The notes under the pieces: model-generated | Told to the model about the DNA's origin: nothing | Seen by the model: the letters and a program-made list of their open reading frames with translations, nothing else | The model's database searches: none | DNA from: Pseudomonadota bacterium | GTDB taxonomy: Bacteria > Myxococcota_A > UBA796 > GCA-2862545 | DNA length: 64,000 bases | Direction: 5' to 3' | Assembly (NCBI GenBank): GCA_005776945.1 | Contig: SXOB01000030.1 | Span: 1-64,000 of the forward strand | Made by a program: the position numbers and the translations under genes | Part shown: positions 45,063 to 54,701 of the stretch, one piece after another | Numbering within the stretch: the first letter of the stretch is position 1 | Layout: each line of letters opens with the position of its first letter

Positions 45063-46984
45063 AGTCCCTCGTAGATGAAGCCGGACTGGACGTGCGTCGC
45101 GTAGACCCTGAGAGAGTCGAGGTTGGCCTGTTGGTCCTCCGTCAGCGGGACGCCGGACAATAGCAGGTCCTCACCCTCGTCGATGACGCCTTCGGCATAC
45201 TCGTAGAGCTGTTCGACGTCTCTGATGATGATGTAGCGGTGGGTTGCATTTCTCGCGGTCACGTGGTGTTGGATAGCCGTGGCGGGATCACCGTTGGGGG
45301 AGAATCGCTCGTTGTAGAGCGCCTCGCGGGCGGTCGCCGCCGGATCGAGGAGAACGGGCACCAGCGAAGCGCCATCCACCGCGACGTCGGCGGCCACATC
45401 GGGTGGGTCGATCAACGAAATTCCGGACAAGTGGGCCAGCGTCGGAAGGAGATCCACCACGTGGACGAGGGCTTCCGTCTCGGAACCAGGGGTCGGAATC
45501 AACGGGCCCGCGACCACCATGGGGACCTTGGTTCCACCGTCGAAAACCGTAGTCTTGCTGCGTTCAGGGTCGAACGGTGGAAGCACCGATTCTTCGGGCG
45601 TGCCATTGTCGCCCAGGACAATGATCCAAGTATTTTCGATGGAATCTTCGGGAATATGAGAGAGCAGGCGGCCGAGCTCGGTGTCGGCAGACTCGACCAT
45701 GGGCACGTAGTAGTCCCGCTGTACCAGTGGGTAGGCGGGGACGCCGTTCGGGACGAGCTCGGCCGGAGGGATGTGGTTGGGGTCGTGTGCGGCGTGCAGC
45801 GCCACCAGGCTGAACCAGGGCTGCGGCGCATCGGCCATGAAGTTGATGGCCTCGTCGACGATACGGGTCGTCGCGTAGTCCTGGGTCCAGTTGATGACCC
45901 CGTTGTCGTTGAGTTCCCAGTTGAAATAGGAGGCCTCATCGAGACTTGGCGTGATCGTCACTTGGAGATTATCCAAGGTCCCTTTGAAGGTGGAAAATCC
46001 AAATTCTGTCGGGTGGGTCGATGGGCTGGGATGCAAATCGGCGACCAAGTGCCACTTGCCGAACATGCCACTCATGTAGGGCACGGGCGCGACGGCGAGG
46101 AGATCGGCCAGCGACAACTCGCCTTCGGAGAGCCACGTGGTCTCTTCGTAGTAGTCCATCGCGGAGCCGATGCCGGTTCGGCTCGGGTAGCGGCCGGTGA
46201 GGAGTGCGGCGCGCGTGGAACTGCATCCCGGGTGGGCGTAGGCGTTCCGGAACAGCAGTCCTTCCGACGCCAGGGCGTCGAGGCTCGGCGTGAGAGGTGC
46301 GTCGGGTTGCAGGCCATAGGTAGACGTGGAGTCGACGCCGACATCGTCCAGCAGGACGATGAGGAAATTCGGCCCTGGCACGAGGTTGGTCGCTTTTTCG
46401 ATGGGGATTGGGCCCGTCGTTGACGATGCGGCCGCCGCACCATCGCTCACGGTGGCGGTACACTGCCAGGTATCGTCGACCCGAGTCGTTCCGATCGGGA
46501 TCGTGTCGGACACAATTTGGGCCAAGGGCTCATCGAGCGCAGAGTAAACTTGATCCCAGCGGTAGGTGACCGAGAGGTCGTCGCCGTCGGCGTCGAAGGG
46601 GTCCGGCGCGGCACATACCAGCGCTTCCTTCACGATGGCCGGCAGTGGCGCGACCACGACCTCTGGCGGCTGCGGCGGGGTGTTGTCGATCTCGAACGCC
46701 AAGACGCCCGCGCTCGACTCCAGCTTGCCGTCTGACAAGACAACGCTGACGGTGACCGGAGTTCCGCGGCTCGGCGCCTCAGCGTAGACGGTGCCCTTCG
46801 TCGGCTGGTCGACGCCGCCAACGGTCCAACGGATGTCAGCCGTGACGAGATCATCGTTCGGATCTCGGCCGGTCCATGCGATTTCAATCGGCTGGCCGAC
46901 ACCGGTGGATCCGACGAGCGTCACGGTCGGTTGACCCGGCGGCGCGTTCTGGAGACAAGCGAGGATGAGTAGGCTTGCGAACAC
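45059..46984 (-). CDS. sulfatase lipoprotein with N-terminal Ig-like modules and variant C-S-S-T-R motif
   Basis: 641 residues; GTG 46984 has an excellent ribosome-binding site (AAAGGAGG). Signal MFASLLILAC (Cys10). Two Ig-like modules (about 18-100 and 103-195) precede the sulfatase core, which starts at NFLIVLLDDVGVDSTSTYG. The nucleophile motif is HPGCSSTRAALLTGR: C254 is present, but the usual Pro two residues later is Ser. That Pro is part of the recognition signal for formylglycine formation, so activation may be less efficient or use a different enzyme. GKWHLVADL, HAAHDPNHIPP and VLGDNGTPEES are intact. Its start lies 18 bp from the divergent MFS gene. Confidence 0.9.
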   Translation of the reverse strand: MFASLLILACLQNAPPGQPTVTLVGSTGVGQPIEIAWTGRDPNDDLVTADIRWTVGGVDQPTKGTVYAEAPSRGTPVTVSVVLSDGKLESSAGVLAFEIDNTPPQPPEVVVAPLPAIVKEALVCAAPDPFDADGDDLSVTYRWDQVYSALDEPLAQIVSDTIPIGTTRVDDTWQCTATVSDGAAAASSTTGPIPIEKATNLVPGPNFLIVLLDDVGVDSTSTYGLQPDAPLTPSLDALASEGLLFRNAYAHPGCSSTRAALLTGRYPSRTGIGSAMDYYEETTWLSEGELSLADLLAVAPVPYMSGMFGKWHLVADLHPSPSTHPTEFGFSTFKGTLDNLQVTITPSLDEASYFNWELNDNGVINWTQDYATTRIVDEAINFMADAPQPWFSLVALHAAHDPNHIPPAELVPNGVPAYPLVQRDYYVPMVESADTELGRLLSHIPEDSIENTWIIVLGDNGTPEESVLPPFDPERSKTTVFDGGTKVPMVVAGPLIPTPGSETEALVHVVDLLPTLAHLSGISLIDPPDVAADVAVDGASLVPVLLDPAATAREALYNERFSPNGDPATAIQHHVTARNATHRYIIIRDVEQLYEYAEGVIDEGEDLLLSGVPLTEDQQANLDSLRVYATHVQSGFIYEGL

Positions 46985-47002
46985 GGTATCCCTCCTTTGC
47001 GC

Positions 47003-48202
47003 ATGCTAGCACGAGCGGGCGGGGAGTCTGTGGGTCGAACTGGGTTTACGGTGTGGCTGGTCGTCTTTCTGGACTTGCTGGGGTTCGGCGTCGTCATTCC
47101 GCTGCTGCCGTTCTACGCGGAGCGGCACGGTGCCTCAGCGATGGCCGTGACTGGCCTGATGGCGATCTACAGCCTGGCGCAGTTTCTCGGGGCCCCGGCC
47201 TGGGGGGCACTTTCGGATCGGGTCGGTCGGCGCCCCGTGTTGCTCTGGAGCATCGCGGCGACCGCAACTTGCCTCGCTGGCTTCGCCGCGGCCGACAGCT
47301 TGGCGATGTTGTTCCTGTGGCGAGGGCTCCACGGCCTGGCCACGGCGAACTTGTCCGTGGCGCAGGCGTCCCTGGCGGACGTGACGCCCCCGGAGCGTCG
47401 GGCAGCGGCCATGGGAATGATCGGGGTGGCCTTTGGCCTCGGATTCACGGCCGGGCCGGTCCTCGGTGGGCTCGTTTCGCGGTGGGGCCTGACGGCGCCG
47501 TTGTGGTTGGCGGCCGGCCTCTCTGCGCTGAATTGGCTGGTTGCACTCGCCACGCTGCGTGAGACCCGGCACCCCGGTGGCCCTTCGACGGAGCGTTCGC
47601 TGCGGCCGGCAACCTGGGTTCGCGCGCTGCGCCATCCGCGCGTTGGGGCCTGTATCGGGCTGACCGCGGGCCTTACGGCCGCGTTTGCGCTGATGGAATC
47701 GACCTTTGCGCTCTTTGCGGGTCAGCGATTGGGAATGGGGCCGTCGGAAGTCGGTGGCCTATTCGGCCTCGCTGGCCTCACGACGATCGTCACCCAGGGC
47801 TGGGCGGTTCGGCGCCTCGTGGACCGGTTTGGTGAACAACCCCTCGTTCCGATCGGGATGGTCCTGCTCGCCTTGAGCGTCGGCGCTTTGCCATTTGTAC
47901 CCGCGGGCGGGGTAGCCATCGTCTTTTGCGCGATGGCGGCAGGTCAAGGCCTGGCCAGCCCCTCGCTGTCAGGCGTGATCAGCCGCGGAGCGGGAGAGGA
48001 TCAGGGTCTCGTTTTGGGGGTCAACCAGTCGATGGCCGCGTTGGGGCGTGTGGTCGGGCCTGCCACGGGCGGGTGGCTGTTCGTCGCCTGGGGCCCCGAG
48101 GCGCCGTTCGTTGCCGCGGCGGTGCTCCTTGTGGCGACCGGGGTTGCGTCTTTCCCAGCGTTGAGCCGCACCCGTGAAGGCATGACGGCTAGCGGCGTTT
48201 GA
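47003..48202 (+). CDS. MFS multidrug/tetracycline-type exporter
   Basis: 399 residues from ATG 47003; GTG 47030 (MGRTGFTVWLV) is an alternative with GGGGAG just upstream, and TTG 46997 is unlikely. Twelve membrane segments of the major facilitator fold are apparent. Motif A sits in the first cytoplasmic loop (GALSDRVGRRPVLL); the first helix has FLDLLGFGVVIPLLPFYA, typical of the DHA1 drug:H+ antiporters (TetA group). The motif C-like GLGFTAGPVLGGL is in helix 5. It uses proton gradient to expel small molecules; the substrate cannot be predicted. It is divergent from the sulfatase operon, with start codons only 18 bp apart, so regulation may be shared. Confidence 0.92.
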   Translation: MLARAGGESVGRTGFTVWLVVFLDLLGFGVVIPLLPFYAERHGASAMAVTGLMAIYSLAQFLGAPAWGALSDRVGRRPVLLWSIAATATCLAGFAAADSLAMLFLWRGLHGLATANLSVAQASLADVTPPERRAAAMGMIGVAFGLGFTAGPVLGGLVSRWGLTAPLWLAAGLSALNWLVALATLRETRHPGGPSTERSLRPATWVRALRHPRVGACIGLTAGLTAAFALMESTFALFAGQRLGMGPSEVGGLFGLAGLTTIVTQGWAVRRLVDRFGEQPLVPIGMVLLALSVGALPFVPAGGVAIVFCAMAAGQGLASPSLSGVISRGAGEDQGLVLGVNQSMAALGRVVGPATGGWLFVAWGPEAPFVAAAVLLVATGVASFPALSRTREGMTASGV

Positions 48203-48211
48203 TCGGCGGCC

Positions 48212-49132
48212 TCAGCTGCCGTCGATCTGCTTCTTGAGCGAGTTCGCACGGGTGGCTGCCGCCCGGCGCATGCGCTGGGCGGCTTCGAGTTCGCGTTCGC
48301 GGGCCGGCCGCTCGGGTGCGCCAACGGGCGTCCTGCCAAGCAGCGCCTCTCGTGCTCGAACCCGCTCTTCCGCTGTGCTGAGTTCCCGCGCGGCGAGGTC
48401 GGCGTCCCGAGCGAGGCGGTCACGGTGGGTGCCCGCCATGGGGGTCGCCGTCCGGTTGATGGCCGGTGCATCGGTCGCGATGTGTCGCGCGGTGGGCGGC
48501 GTATAGGTGACGTATTTGTCCTCGCCGTCTCGTTCGGCGGGGGGTTGGCTCGCGCCACTTCGCTCTGGAGCGGGCGCAGGTGTGGCCCCTGGCTGTTGAA
48601 TCCAGTCGTCGAAGCTTCGGATCAGGAAGAATACGACTGCGAGGGTGATTTGTTGCGCGAGGTAGCGTTGGTCGCTGCGTACATAGGCGCGCCCTCTGGC
48701 CGCGACCATCGCATCGACGCGCTTGAGCCAGTCTCGCGCGAGCACCACGCCACGGGCTTCGTCGGAGGTCCCAGCCAGGAGGGCGGCTTTCGTTTCACAG
48801 TGCTCTCGAGCGTCGCGAAGGCGTCGTTCGATTTTGGCAATGTTCTTTTCGCGGTCGACGATGTCGTCGATGGGCGAGATCAGCCCCATCCGCCGAAACG
48901 TGCCGCCAGTGAAGCCGTTGTGATGGAATCGCACCGGGACGAGCTTGGCTGCGAGCCGGGCGAAGTTGCTCTGCCAGACCCCGAGGACGAATGCGTCGGC
49001 GACCTCAGACCTGTACGTCGCGAACTTCAGGTCGTCCCAGAGCGCAACGTCGTGTCCTGCGCTTGCCCAAGCATCCGTAAGGTGCGTCAGGATAGGATGC
49101 AGGTCGCGATCGGCCACGACGATGAGTCGCAT
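48212..49132 (-). CDS. unknown protein: Rossmann-like front half, coiled-coil tail
   Basis: 306 residues from the ATG at 49132. The first 75 residues alternate strand and helix (MRLIVVADRDLHPILTHLTDAW, HDVALWDDLKFA, VADAFVLGVWQSNFARLAAK, VPVRFHHNG) like a small flavodoxin/Rossmann-type domain. The middle (about 85-130) is charged helix (REKNIAKIERRLRDAREHCETKA), then a hydrophobic stretch ITLAVVFFLIRSF that could be a membrane-associated helix. A Pro/Ala linker leads to a basic coiled coil (LAARELSTAEERVRAREALLG, ERELEAAQRMRRAAATRANSL). I do not recognise a family. It converges on the MFS gene with only 9 bp between stops and lies 41 bp downstream of the small lipoprotein gene, possibly co-transcribed. 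Confidence 0.75.
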   Translation of the reverse strand: MRLIVVADRDLHPILTHLTDAWASAGHDVALWDDLKFATYRSEVADAFVLGVWQSNFARLAAKLVPVRFHHNGFTGGTFRRMGLISPIDDIVDREKNIAKIERRLRDAREHCETKAALLAGTSDEARGVVLARDWLKRVDAMVAARGRAYVRSDQRYLAQQITLAVVFFLIRSFDDWIQQPGATPAPAPERSGASQPPAERDGEDKYVTYTPPTARHIATDAPAINRTATPMAGTHRDRLARDADLAARELSTAEERVRAREALLGRTPVGAPERPARERELEAAQRMRRAAATRANSLKKQIDGS

Positions 49133-49173
49133 GAACCATGGCTATCGGGCCCGCCTGCGTAGCGCCCGTGGCC

Positions 49174-49653
49174 TCAAGGGCAGGTGTCGACCACACGCCG
49201 GCAAACGGTGGGGTCGTGATCGTGGGCCTCGGTGACGACGATCACCAGGCCACCGCCGGGCGCGTCGCACCCCCCGCATTCGGAGCCGTCGGAAAAGCGA
49301 GCCTCCAGGTGGACCGTCCCCTCCACGTCGAACAGGCCGTGCCCGTCGAAGACGGCATCGCAGGTGTCCCCGACGTACCAGGCCGCCAGGGCCATCTGAA
49401 GGGTGAAGTCCGGCGCTGGCAACGTGATGCCAAGGCCGGTCATGAGTTCCTCCCAACCGGTGTCGTTGCGGACGATCTTGGAAGGCAGGAACGCGACGGC
49501 GTCGGTGAAGTAGTGGTGGTCGGTGGCTGCGAGCACTTCGTGTTCGACCTCCGGGGCCAACACGAGGGACGGGCAGGTGCCCGACACGTCCTCGTGCAGG
49601 CCAGGGTCCGTTTCGGGGGAGGCGCAGGCGAGGGCAAACAGCAACGGCGACAT
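49174..49653 (-). CDS. small lipoprotein of unknown function
   Basis: 159 residues from the ATG at 49653. N-terminus MSPLLFALAC (Cys10) with no basic residue. The mature protein has Cys pairs (SGTCPSLVL, DTCDAVFDG, SECGGCDAPGGG, TVCRRVVDTCP) that suggest disulfides, and many His/Asp (ATDHHYFTDAVAF, EAHDHDPTVC), which could bind metal, but no family is recognised. It is divergent from the large Ig/LTD protein at 49797; the 143 bp between them presumably hold both promoters. I found no clear -35/-10 pair there. Confidence 0.75.
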   Translation of the reverse strand: MSPLLFALACASPETDPGLHEDVSGTCPSLVLAPEVEHEVLAATDHHYFTDAVAFLPSKIVRNDTGWEELMTGLGITLPAPDFTLQMALAAWYVGDTCDAVFDGHGLFDVEGTVHLEARFSDGSECGGCDAPGGGLVIVVTEAHDHDPTVCRRVVDTCP

Positions 49654-49796
49654 GGCCCGACGTTACCGCGAGCGACGCCCCCTCGCACGAAGGAGGCGGA
49701 TTCGTGACGATCGGCTGGCACCTTGTCGGAGGGGTTGCCGGGGTCCCGAGGGAGCGGCTATCCCCAACCCCTGGGCTCGTTCCAGGCGGGGGTTCC

Positions 49797-52700
49797 ATGT
49801 TCGTACGTCGTGTGGCCGGCGGCTTGCTGGCGTTCTGGGCGTTCGCGCAACCCGCGGCGGCGCAAGTCGTCACGACGGATGAGTCGTCCTACACGACCGA
49901 CGACGTCGCCGTCGTCGACTATGCGTTCCTGTCCGGCACGACGCTGCAGACGTTCATCGCGATCGCGCGTACGGACATGGCGGACGACGTCTACTCCTGG
50001 TGGCTCGGGGCCCCGTTCGCCGTAAACGGGACCGTGGTTTTCGACCACCTGCCCGTAGGCGAGCACCTCGAGATCCGGGTCTACAAGGACAATGGGCTCG
50101 AGATCCTGGTCCGGTCGGCCGAGTTCTCCGTGGAGTACGGGCCGGGCATCACGCCAGACGTGGAGGCCGATCAGGCCATCTACGATCCAGCCGAGGAGAT
50201 GACCTTCTCCTGGGCAGGGGCACCTGGCTACTTCCATGACTGGATCGGCGTGTCCTTGGCGGGGTCGGCGCCGAACTCCTACATTGGCTTCGCCTATACG
50301 GAAGGCGACTACGAAGGCGACGTCACCTGGTCCGCCATGGACCACACCGCTGGCGTCGAGTTGCTTCCGCCCGGCGACTTCGAGGTGCGCGGCTACGTCA
50401 ACGACTTGTTCGATGTTTTCGCGTCGGAGACGTTCTCCGTTGAATTGCCCGCGGATTGGACGTCGACGGTCGCGGCGGACCGGACCCTTTACACGCCTTC
50501 GGACCCGGTCGAGGTGTGTTGGACGGGCGCTCCTGGCAATCCGCTGGACTGGGTCGGAATCGCGAAACGTGCGCTTTCCCCAATTGAATTGTACTCTTAT
50601 GTGGGGATCGACGGAACGCCGACCTGGGCCTACACCGACGGCTTGGTGGAGGGGTGCCGGACGTTCGAGACCGAAAAGGTGCTTGGTCAGTACGCGGCGC
50701 GCGCGTTCATGGACAACACGTACGCGGCCTTCGCCAATCAAGACCTCTTCACCGTCAACTTTGAGCCGGTCAATCCTGCGGTCCCGTTGGCGGGCTCGGT
50801 GTCTCCTGATCTGCTTAGCTACTACTCGGGCCAGCCCATCGTCGCGACCTTTTCGGGGTTGACGGGCGAACTGACTGATGTGCTCGCGGTCATGGACGCG
50901 ACAGAAGCCCCGGATGACCCGAATGCCGTCGTCTGGTGGACCTACCTGGACGGCAGCGACAGCGGCGTCGAGACGATCTTGGAAGTCCTCGACGAGGGCA
51001 CGTACGTCCTCCGGGCGTTGCACGCGGACTCTTTCAGCCTTCTCGCCGAATCCGCGGCCTTCGATGTCGTTTACGACGCGGAACTCGCGCCAGCGGTGTT
51101 TTCGTTGCCCCACTGCATCGCTCCGGGAACGCCGTCGCTCTATGTGGCGTATGAAAACGTGTCTCTCGGTACGGAAGCCTGGGTTGGGATCTTTGAGGCG
51201 GGTTCGCCCGCCGACGCCTTCTCGGAGGTTTGGGCGTACGTCGGCTCGTCGCCGTCGGGTCACGGCGACTTTGCCGTGGATCACCTCCTCGAAGGCGAGT
51301 ACGAAATCCGGCTCCTCAACGCCGCTCGAAAAATCGCCGCGTCGTCGCCGTTGACCGTCAGTGCAGCCTGCCCCGTGGCGTCGGTTTCGGTCGACAAGAC
51401 CTGGTACACGGTTGGCGACCTCATCGAGGTGTCGTTTTCAGGCCTCCTGGGGCACCCCCACGAAAACGTCGGCACGCTGCTGAGCGGCCTTGACCCGACC
51501 ACAGGCTTGTACTCCGAGGTGGCGTCTACGTTCTCCCAGCCGAGCGGCATTCTGGAGCTGGTGGCTGAGGTCGGCACCTACGAGGTGCACGCGTTCCTGG
51601 ACCCAGACGGCACGTCATTGGCGACGTCATCGACCTTCCCGGTTTGTCGCGTCGGCGAGGTCCCGGACTGCGAGTTCGACTGCGTCCCGGATTATCTCAT
51701 CCCGCCTTTTGCCTGCCTCAACGACACCGGTTCTCCGCCTGTTTTCGGAGGGTCGCTTCGGATCAACGAGGTATTGGCCGACCCGCCCAATGTCATCGGG
51801 GACGCGAACTGCGACGGCGTGACAGACTTCGCCGACGATGAGTTCGTCGAACTCGTCAACGACAGCGCGCTTTGGGTGAATCTGTCGCTCGCGACAATCT
51901 CGGACAGCTTTGGTCCCCGGCACGTCTTCCCGACGGGTGCGTCGCTGGCACCGGGCGAGACGGTTGTCGTGTTTGGTGGTGGTACGCCTACGTTCGACGG
52001 CAGCCTGCCGATGAGCTGGTGTGCAACGCTCCCGATTGGCGCCTCTGCCGAGACGGCGTCGACGGGGACGCTCGGTTTGAGCAACACTGGCGACATCGTC
52101 ACGGTCGCGGATGGCGACGGCAACGTGCTCGACACGCGGACCTATGGATCGGACGCCAATTTCGATCAGAGCATCGTGCTGAAGCCCGAAGTCACGGGCG
52201 CGTCCATGGTGCTGCATACGACGATGCCGTCAGCCGTTTCGGCCTTCAGCCCAGGGACCCGTGCTGCTGGCGGTAGCTTCCAGGACAGCGCGCCGGACAC
52301 GTCGGATCCGGGCGGCTCGAGCGCCGGCGGGCTGATCAACGAGGTGTTGGCTGACCCGGACGCCGTCTTGGGCGACGCGAATTGCGACGGCGTGGTGCAT
52401 ACGTCGGACGACGAATTCGTCGAAATTGTCAACCACACGACGGAGGTCGTCGATCTCACGGGGTCTCGCCTGGAGGACGGTTTCGGGCCTCGCCACGTGT
52501 TTGGCGCCGGCTCGGAGCTGTCGCCGGGCGACGCCATCGTCGTCTTTGGCGGCGGCAGCCCCTCGTTCGATGGCGACGCGTTCAAGGATTGGTGCGTGCC
52601 GTTGCCGGCTGGCGTGACCGCCGTTGTGGCGTCTACGGGCAGTTTGGGTCTGAGCAATGCCGGCGACGTCATCTCGCTGATCGACACACATGACGTCGTG

Positions 52701-54650
52701 ATCGATACGACGGCCTGGGACGGCACGGGGGGCGAGGACGAGAGCCTCACTCGAAGCCCGGAATTGTTGGCGTCTTCGCCGTTCATCAAGCACCTGCTCA
52801 TGGAAGACGCCACGACGTCGCAGTCACCCGGACGGCGCGCGGCCCTCGGCACCTTCCTCGATGCACCGCCCGACACGAGCGACACCGGGGACGGAGGCGG
52901 TGGGGGTCCGATCGACCCGCCTGTCGTGGACACGTCTTACCTGCAGGCGATCATCAACGAGGTGCTCGCCGACCCGGACGCGGCGCTTGGCGATGCCAAC
53001 TGCGACGGCATTCTGAGCACGACAGAAGACGAGTTCGTCGAGATTGCGAATCCGGGACCCGACCCGATGGACCTCTCGCTGGTTGTGCTCAGCGATGGGG
53101 CGCTTCCGCGGCACCAGTTCGCTCCGGGGACGATCGTCCCCGTGAACGGCGCGGTGGTGGTCTTCGCCGGCGGCACGCCGACCTTTGACGGGTCAGGCGC
53201 AGGGGCGTGGTGCGATGCACCGTCGGCGGGCGTGACGTTCGAGACGGCCAGCACGGGCCTGCTTGGGCTCACGAACACCGGCGACACCGTCACGCTGATG
53301 TTTGAGTCGACGACGATCGATTCGGTCACCTGGGGCAGCGAAGGCGGACAAAACGCGTCGCTCGTCCGTCAGCCCGAAATCGACACCGACGCCGACCTGT
53401 TCGATCACGGTGATCTCGTCGGCAGCTTGGGTGCGCAGTCGCCGGGCCGCTTCTTCGATGGCACGCAGTTCGACGGGACGGGGGGACCCGAGCCCGTGAT
53501 CGGTGGCGTTGCAGTGATCAACGAGCTGCTCGCGGACCCCCACGCGACCGAGGGCGATGCCAATTGCGACGGCATCGTCAGTACGACGAACGATGAGTTC
53601 ATCGAGATCGTCAACGCAGGCGACGATGACTTGACCCTGACGGGGGCCACAATTTCGGACGCCATTTCGGTCCGGCACACGTTCGGGGCGCTCGTGCTCG
53701 GGCCGGGCGACGCAGTCGTGGTGTTCGGGTCTGGGACGCCGTCTTTCGGCAAGGAGCTGTCGACGTCGGTCTGGTGCCACGCGCTGCCCCAAGGAACGAC
53801 GGCCATCGTGTCCAGCACGGCCACGGTGGCGCTCAACAATACGGGCGACACCGTGACGCTCAAGGACTCTGGTGGCGTGGTGCTGGATACGGTGGTGTAT
53901 GGCTCCGAAGGCGCCGCCGACACGAGCCTCGTCCGGTCTCCGGACCTCGATGGCGCGACATTCGTGCAGCACAACTCGGTGGCCGCGGCCCGCTGGAGTC
54001 CTGGTCGCGCCAAGGACAACGTCACGCCGTTCAGTGGCGACGCTTGGGCGCATGCCGTCACGATCGATGGCTCCGTGGCCGACTGGTTCGACTTCGACGA
54101 GCGCTTCGACACGACGCAAGGCGGGACCACGGGAACCTGGGCCACGTGGGACGAAGACAAGCTCTACCTGGCGGTCAAGAACTCCGACGTCCAGTTCGGG
54201 GGCAACCAGCACTGGGTCGTCATCTACCTTGGTGACGATGAGCCGGGCACGATGACCGGCATCACTCACAACACGCAACAGCCTGGCCTGCCGTTCGAGG
54301 CGCGCTACGTGATTCGGTGGAAGGCCGACGACAGCTACCAGTCGCTGCTGACGTGGACCGGGAGCGCTTGGGCAGAATCTGCCTTCTACCTTGGCACGAA
54401 CGGTAGCCTCGAGGCGGAACACAACGTCAACCAGGTCGTGGAATTCCAGTTGGACCGGGCCGCGCTTGGGCTGGGGTCGGTGATTGGGGTCCACGTTTCG
54501 TGGGTGTACGAGGGCTCGTTCTTCGAGTCGACGTATTCAGGGAGCCCTGGCTCCTCGTTCGTCAATGGCGCTTATGACCCGAACTTCTCCGACTACCTTG
54601 CGTTGGATCTGTCGTCCTCGCTGTGGCCGGTGACGCAGACGGGGCCCTGA
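49797..54650 (+). CDS. large secreted protein: six Ig-like modules, four lamin-tail domains, CBM9/DOMON-like C-terminus
   Basis: 1617 residues from ATG 49797 (the ATG-less extension to 49704 is unlikely). Signal MFVRRVAGGLLAFWAFAQPAAA. Six repeats of about 100 residues follow, each with a Y..GDxI-type opening and a DWIG- or YSYVG-like core (e.g. GYFHDWIGVSLAGSAP, GNPLDWVGIAKRALSP). Four LTDs start near residues 654, 847, 1052 and 1239. Each begins INEVLADPxxxxGDANCDG and carries an acidic loop before DEFVEIVN, which looks like a calcium site inserted in the LTD. From about 1413 a single domain (AHAVTIDGSVADWFDFDERFD, WATWDEDKLYLAVKNSDV) resembles the CBM9/DOMON carbohydrate- or haem-binding fold. 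No anchor or C-terminal tag is seen, so it is probably released or held by partners. Confidence 0.9.
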   Translation: MFVRRVAGGLLAFWAFAQPAAAQVVTTDESSYTTDDVAVVDYAFLSGTTLQTFIAIARTDMADDVYSWWLGAPFAVNGTVVFDHLPVGEHLEIRVYKDNGLEILVRSAEFSVEYGPGITPDVEADQAIYDPAEEMTFSWAGAPGYFHDWIGVSLAGSAPNSYIGFAYTEGDYEGDVTWSAMDHTAGVELLPPGDFEVRGYVNDLFDVFASETFSVELPADWTSTVAADRTLYTPSDPVEVCWTGAPGNPLDWVGIAKRALSPIELYSYVGIDGTPTWAYTDGLVEGCRTFETEKVLGQYAARAFMDNTYAAFANQDLFTVNFEPVNPAVPLAGSVSPDLLSYYSGQPIVATFSGLTGELTDVLAVMDATEAPDDPNAVVWWTYLDGSDSGVETILEVLDEGTYVLRALHADSFSLLAESAAFDVVYDAELAPAVFSLPHCIAPGTPSLYVAYENVSLGTEAWVGIFEAGSPADAFSEVWAYVGSSPSGHGDFAVDHLLEGEYEIRLLNAARKIAASSPLTVSAACPVASVSVDKTWYTVGDLIEVSFSGLLGHPHENVGTLLSGLDPTTGLYSEVASTFSQPSGILELVAEVGTYEVHAFLDPDGTSLATSSTFPVCRVGEVPDCEFDCVPDYLIPPFACLNDTGSPPVFGGSLRINEVLADPPNVIGDANCDGVTDFADDEFVELVNDSALWVNLSLATISDSFGPRHVFPTGASLAPGETVVVFGGGTPTFDGSLPMSWCATLPIGASAETASTGTLGLSNTGDIVTVADGDGNVLDTRTYGSDANFDQSIVLKPEVTGASMVLHTTMPSAVSAFSPGTRAAGGSFQDSAPDTSDPGGSSAGGLINEVLADPDAVLGDANCDGVVHTSDDEFVEIVNHTTEVVDLTGSRLEDGFGPRHVFGAGSELSPGDAIVVFGGGSPSFDGDAFKDWCVPLPAGVTAVVASTGSLGLSNAGDVISLIDTHDVVIDTTAWDGTGGEDESLTRSPELLASSPFIKHLLMEDATTSQSPGRRAALGTFLDAPPDTSDTGDGGGGGPIDPPVVDTSYLQAIINEVLADPDAALGDANCDGILSTTEDEFVEIANPGPDPMDLSLVVLSDGALPRHQFAPGTIVPVNGAVVVFAGGTPTFDGSGAGAWCDAPSAGVTFETASTGLLGLTNTGDTVTLMFESTTIDSVTWGSEGGQNASLVRQPEIDTDADLFDHGDLVGSLGAQSPGRFFDGTQFDGTGGPEPVIGGVAVINELLADPHATEGDANCDGIVSTTNDEFIEIVNAGDDDLTLTGATISDAISVRHTFGALVLGPGDAVVVFGSGTPSFGKELSTSVWCHALPQGTTAIVSSTATVALNNTGDTVTLKDSGGVVLDTVVYGSEGAADTSLVRSPDLDGATFVQHNSVAAARWSPGRAKDNVTPFSGDAWAHAVTIDGSVADWFDFDERFDTTQGGTTGTWATWDEDKLYLAVKNSDVQFGGNQHWVVIYLGDDEPGTMTGITHNTQQPGLPFEARYVIRWKADDSYQSLLTWTGSAWAESAFYLGTNGSLEAEHNVNQVVEFQLDRAALGLGSVIGVHVSWVYEGSFFESTYSGSPGSSFVNGAYDPNFSDYLALDLSSSLWPVTQTGP

Positions 54651-54701
54651 GCCGGCAGCGGACGGCGCTCGCCCGTGGTAGCCTGGGCGAGCGGAGGCGT
54701 G

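Noticed and set aside
46975-47562. 195-codon plus-strand frame overlapping the MFS gene
   Set aside because: Gly/Arg-rich out-of-frame reading; the MFS frame has twelve hydrophobic segments and motif A.
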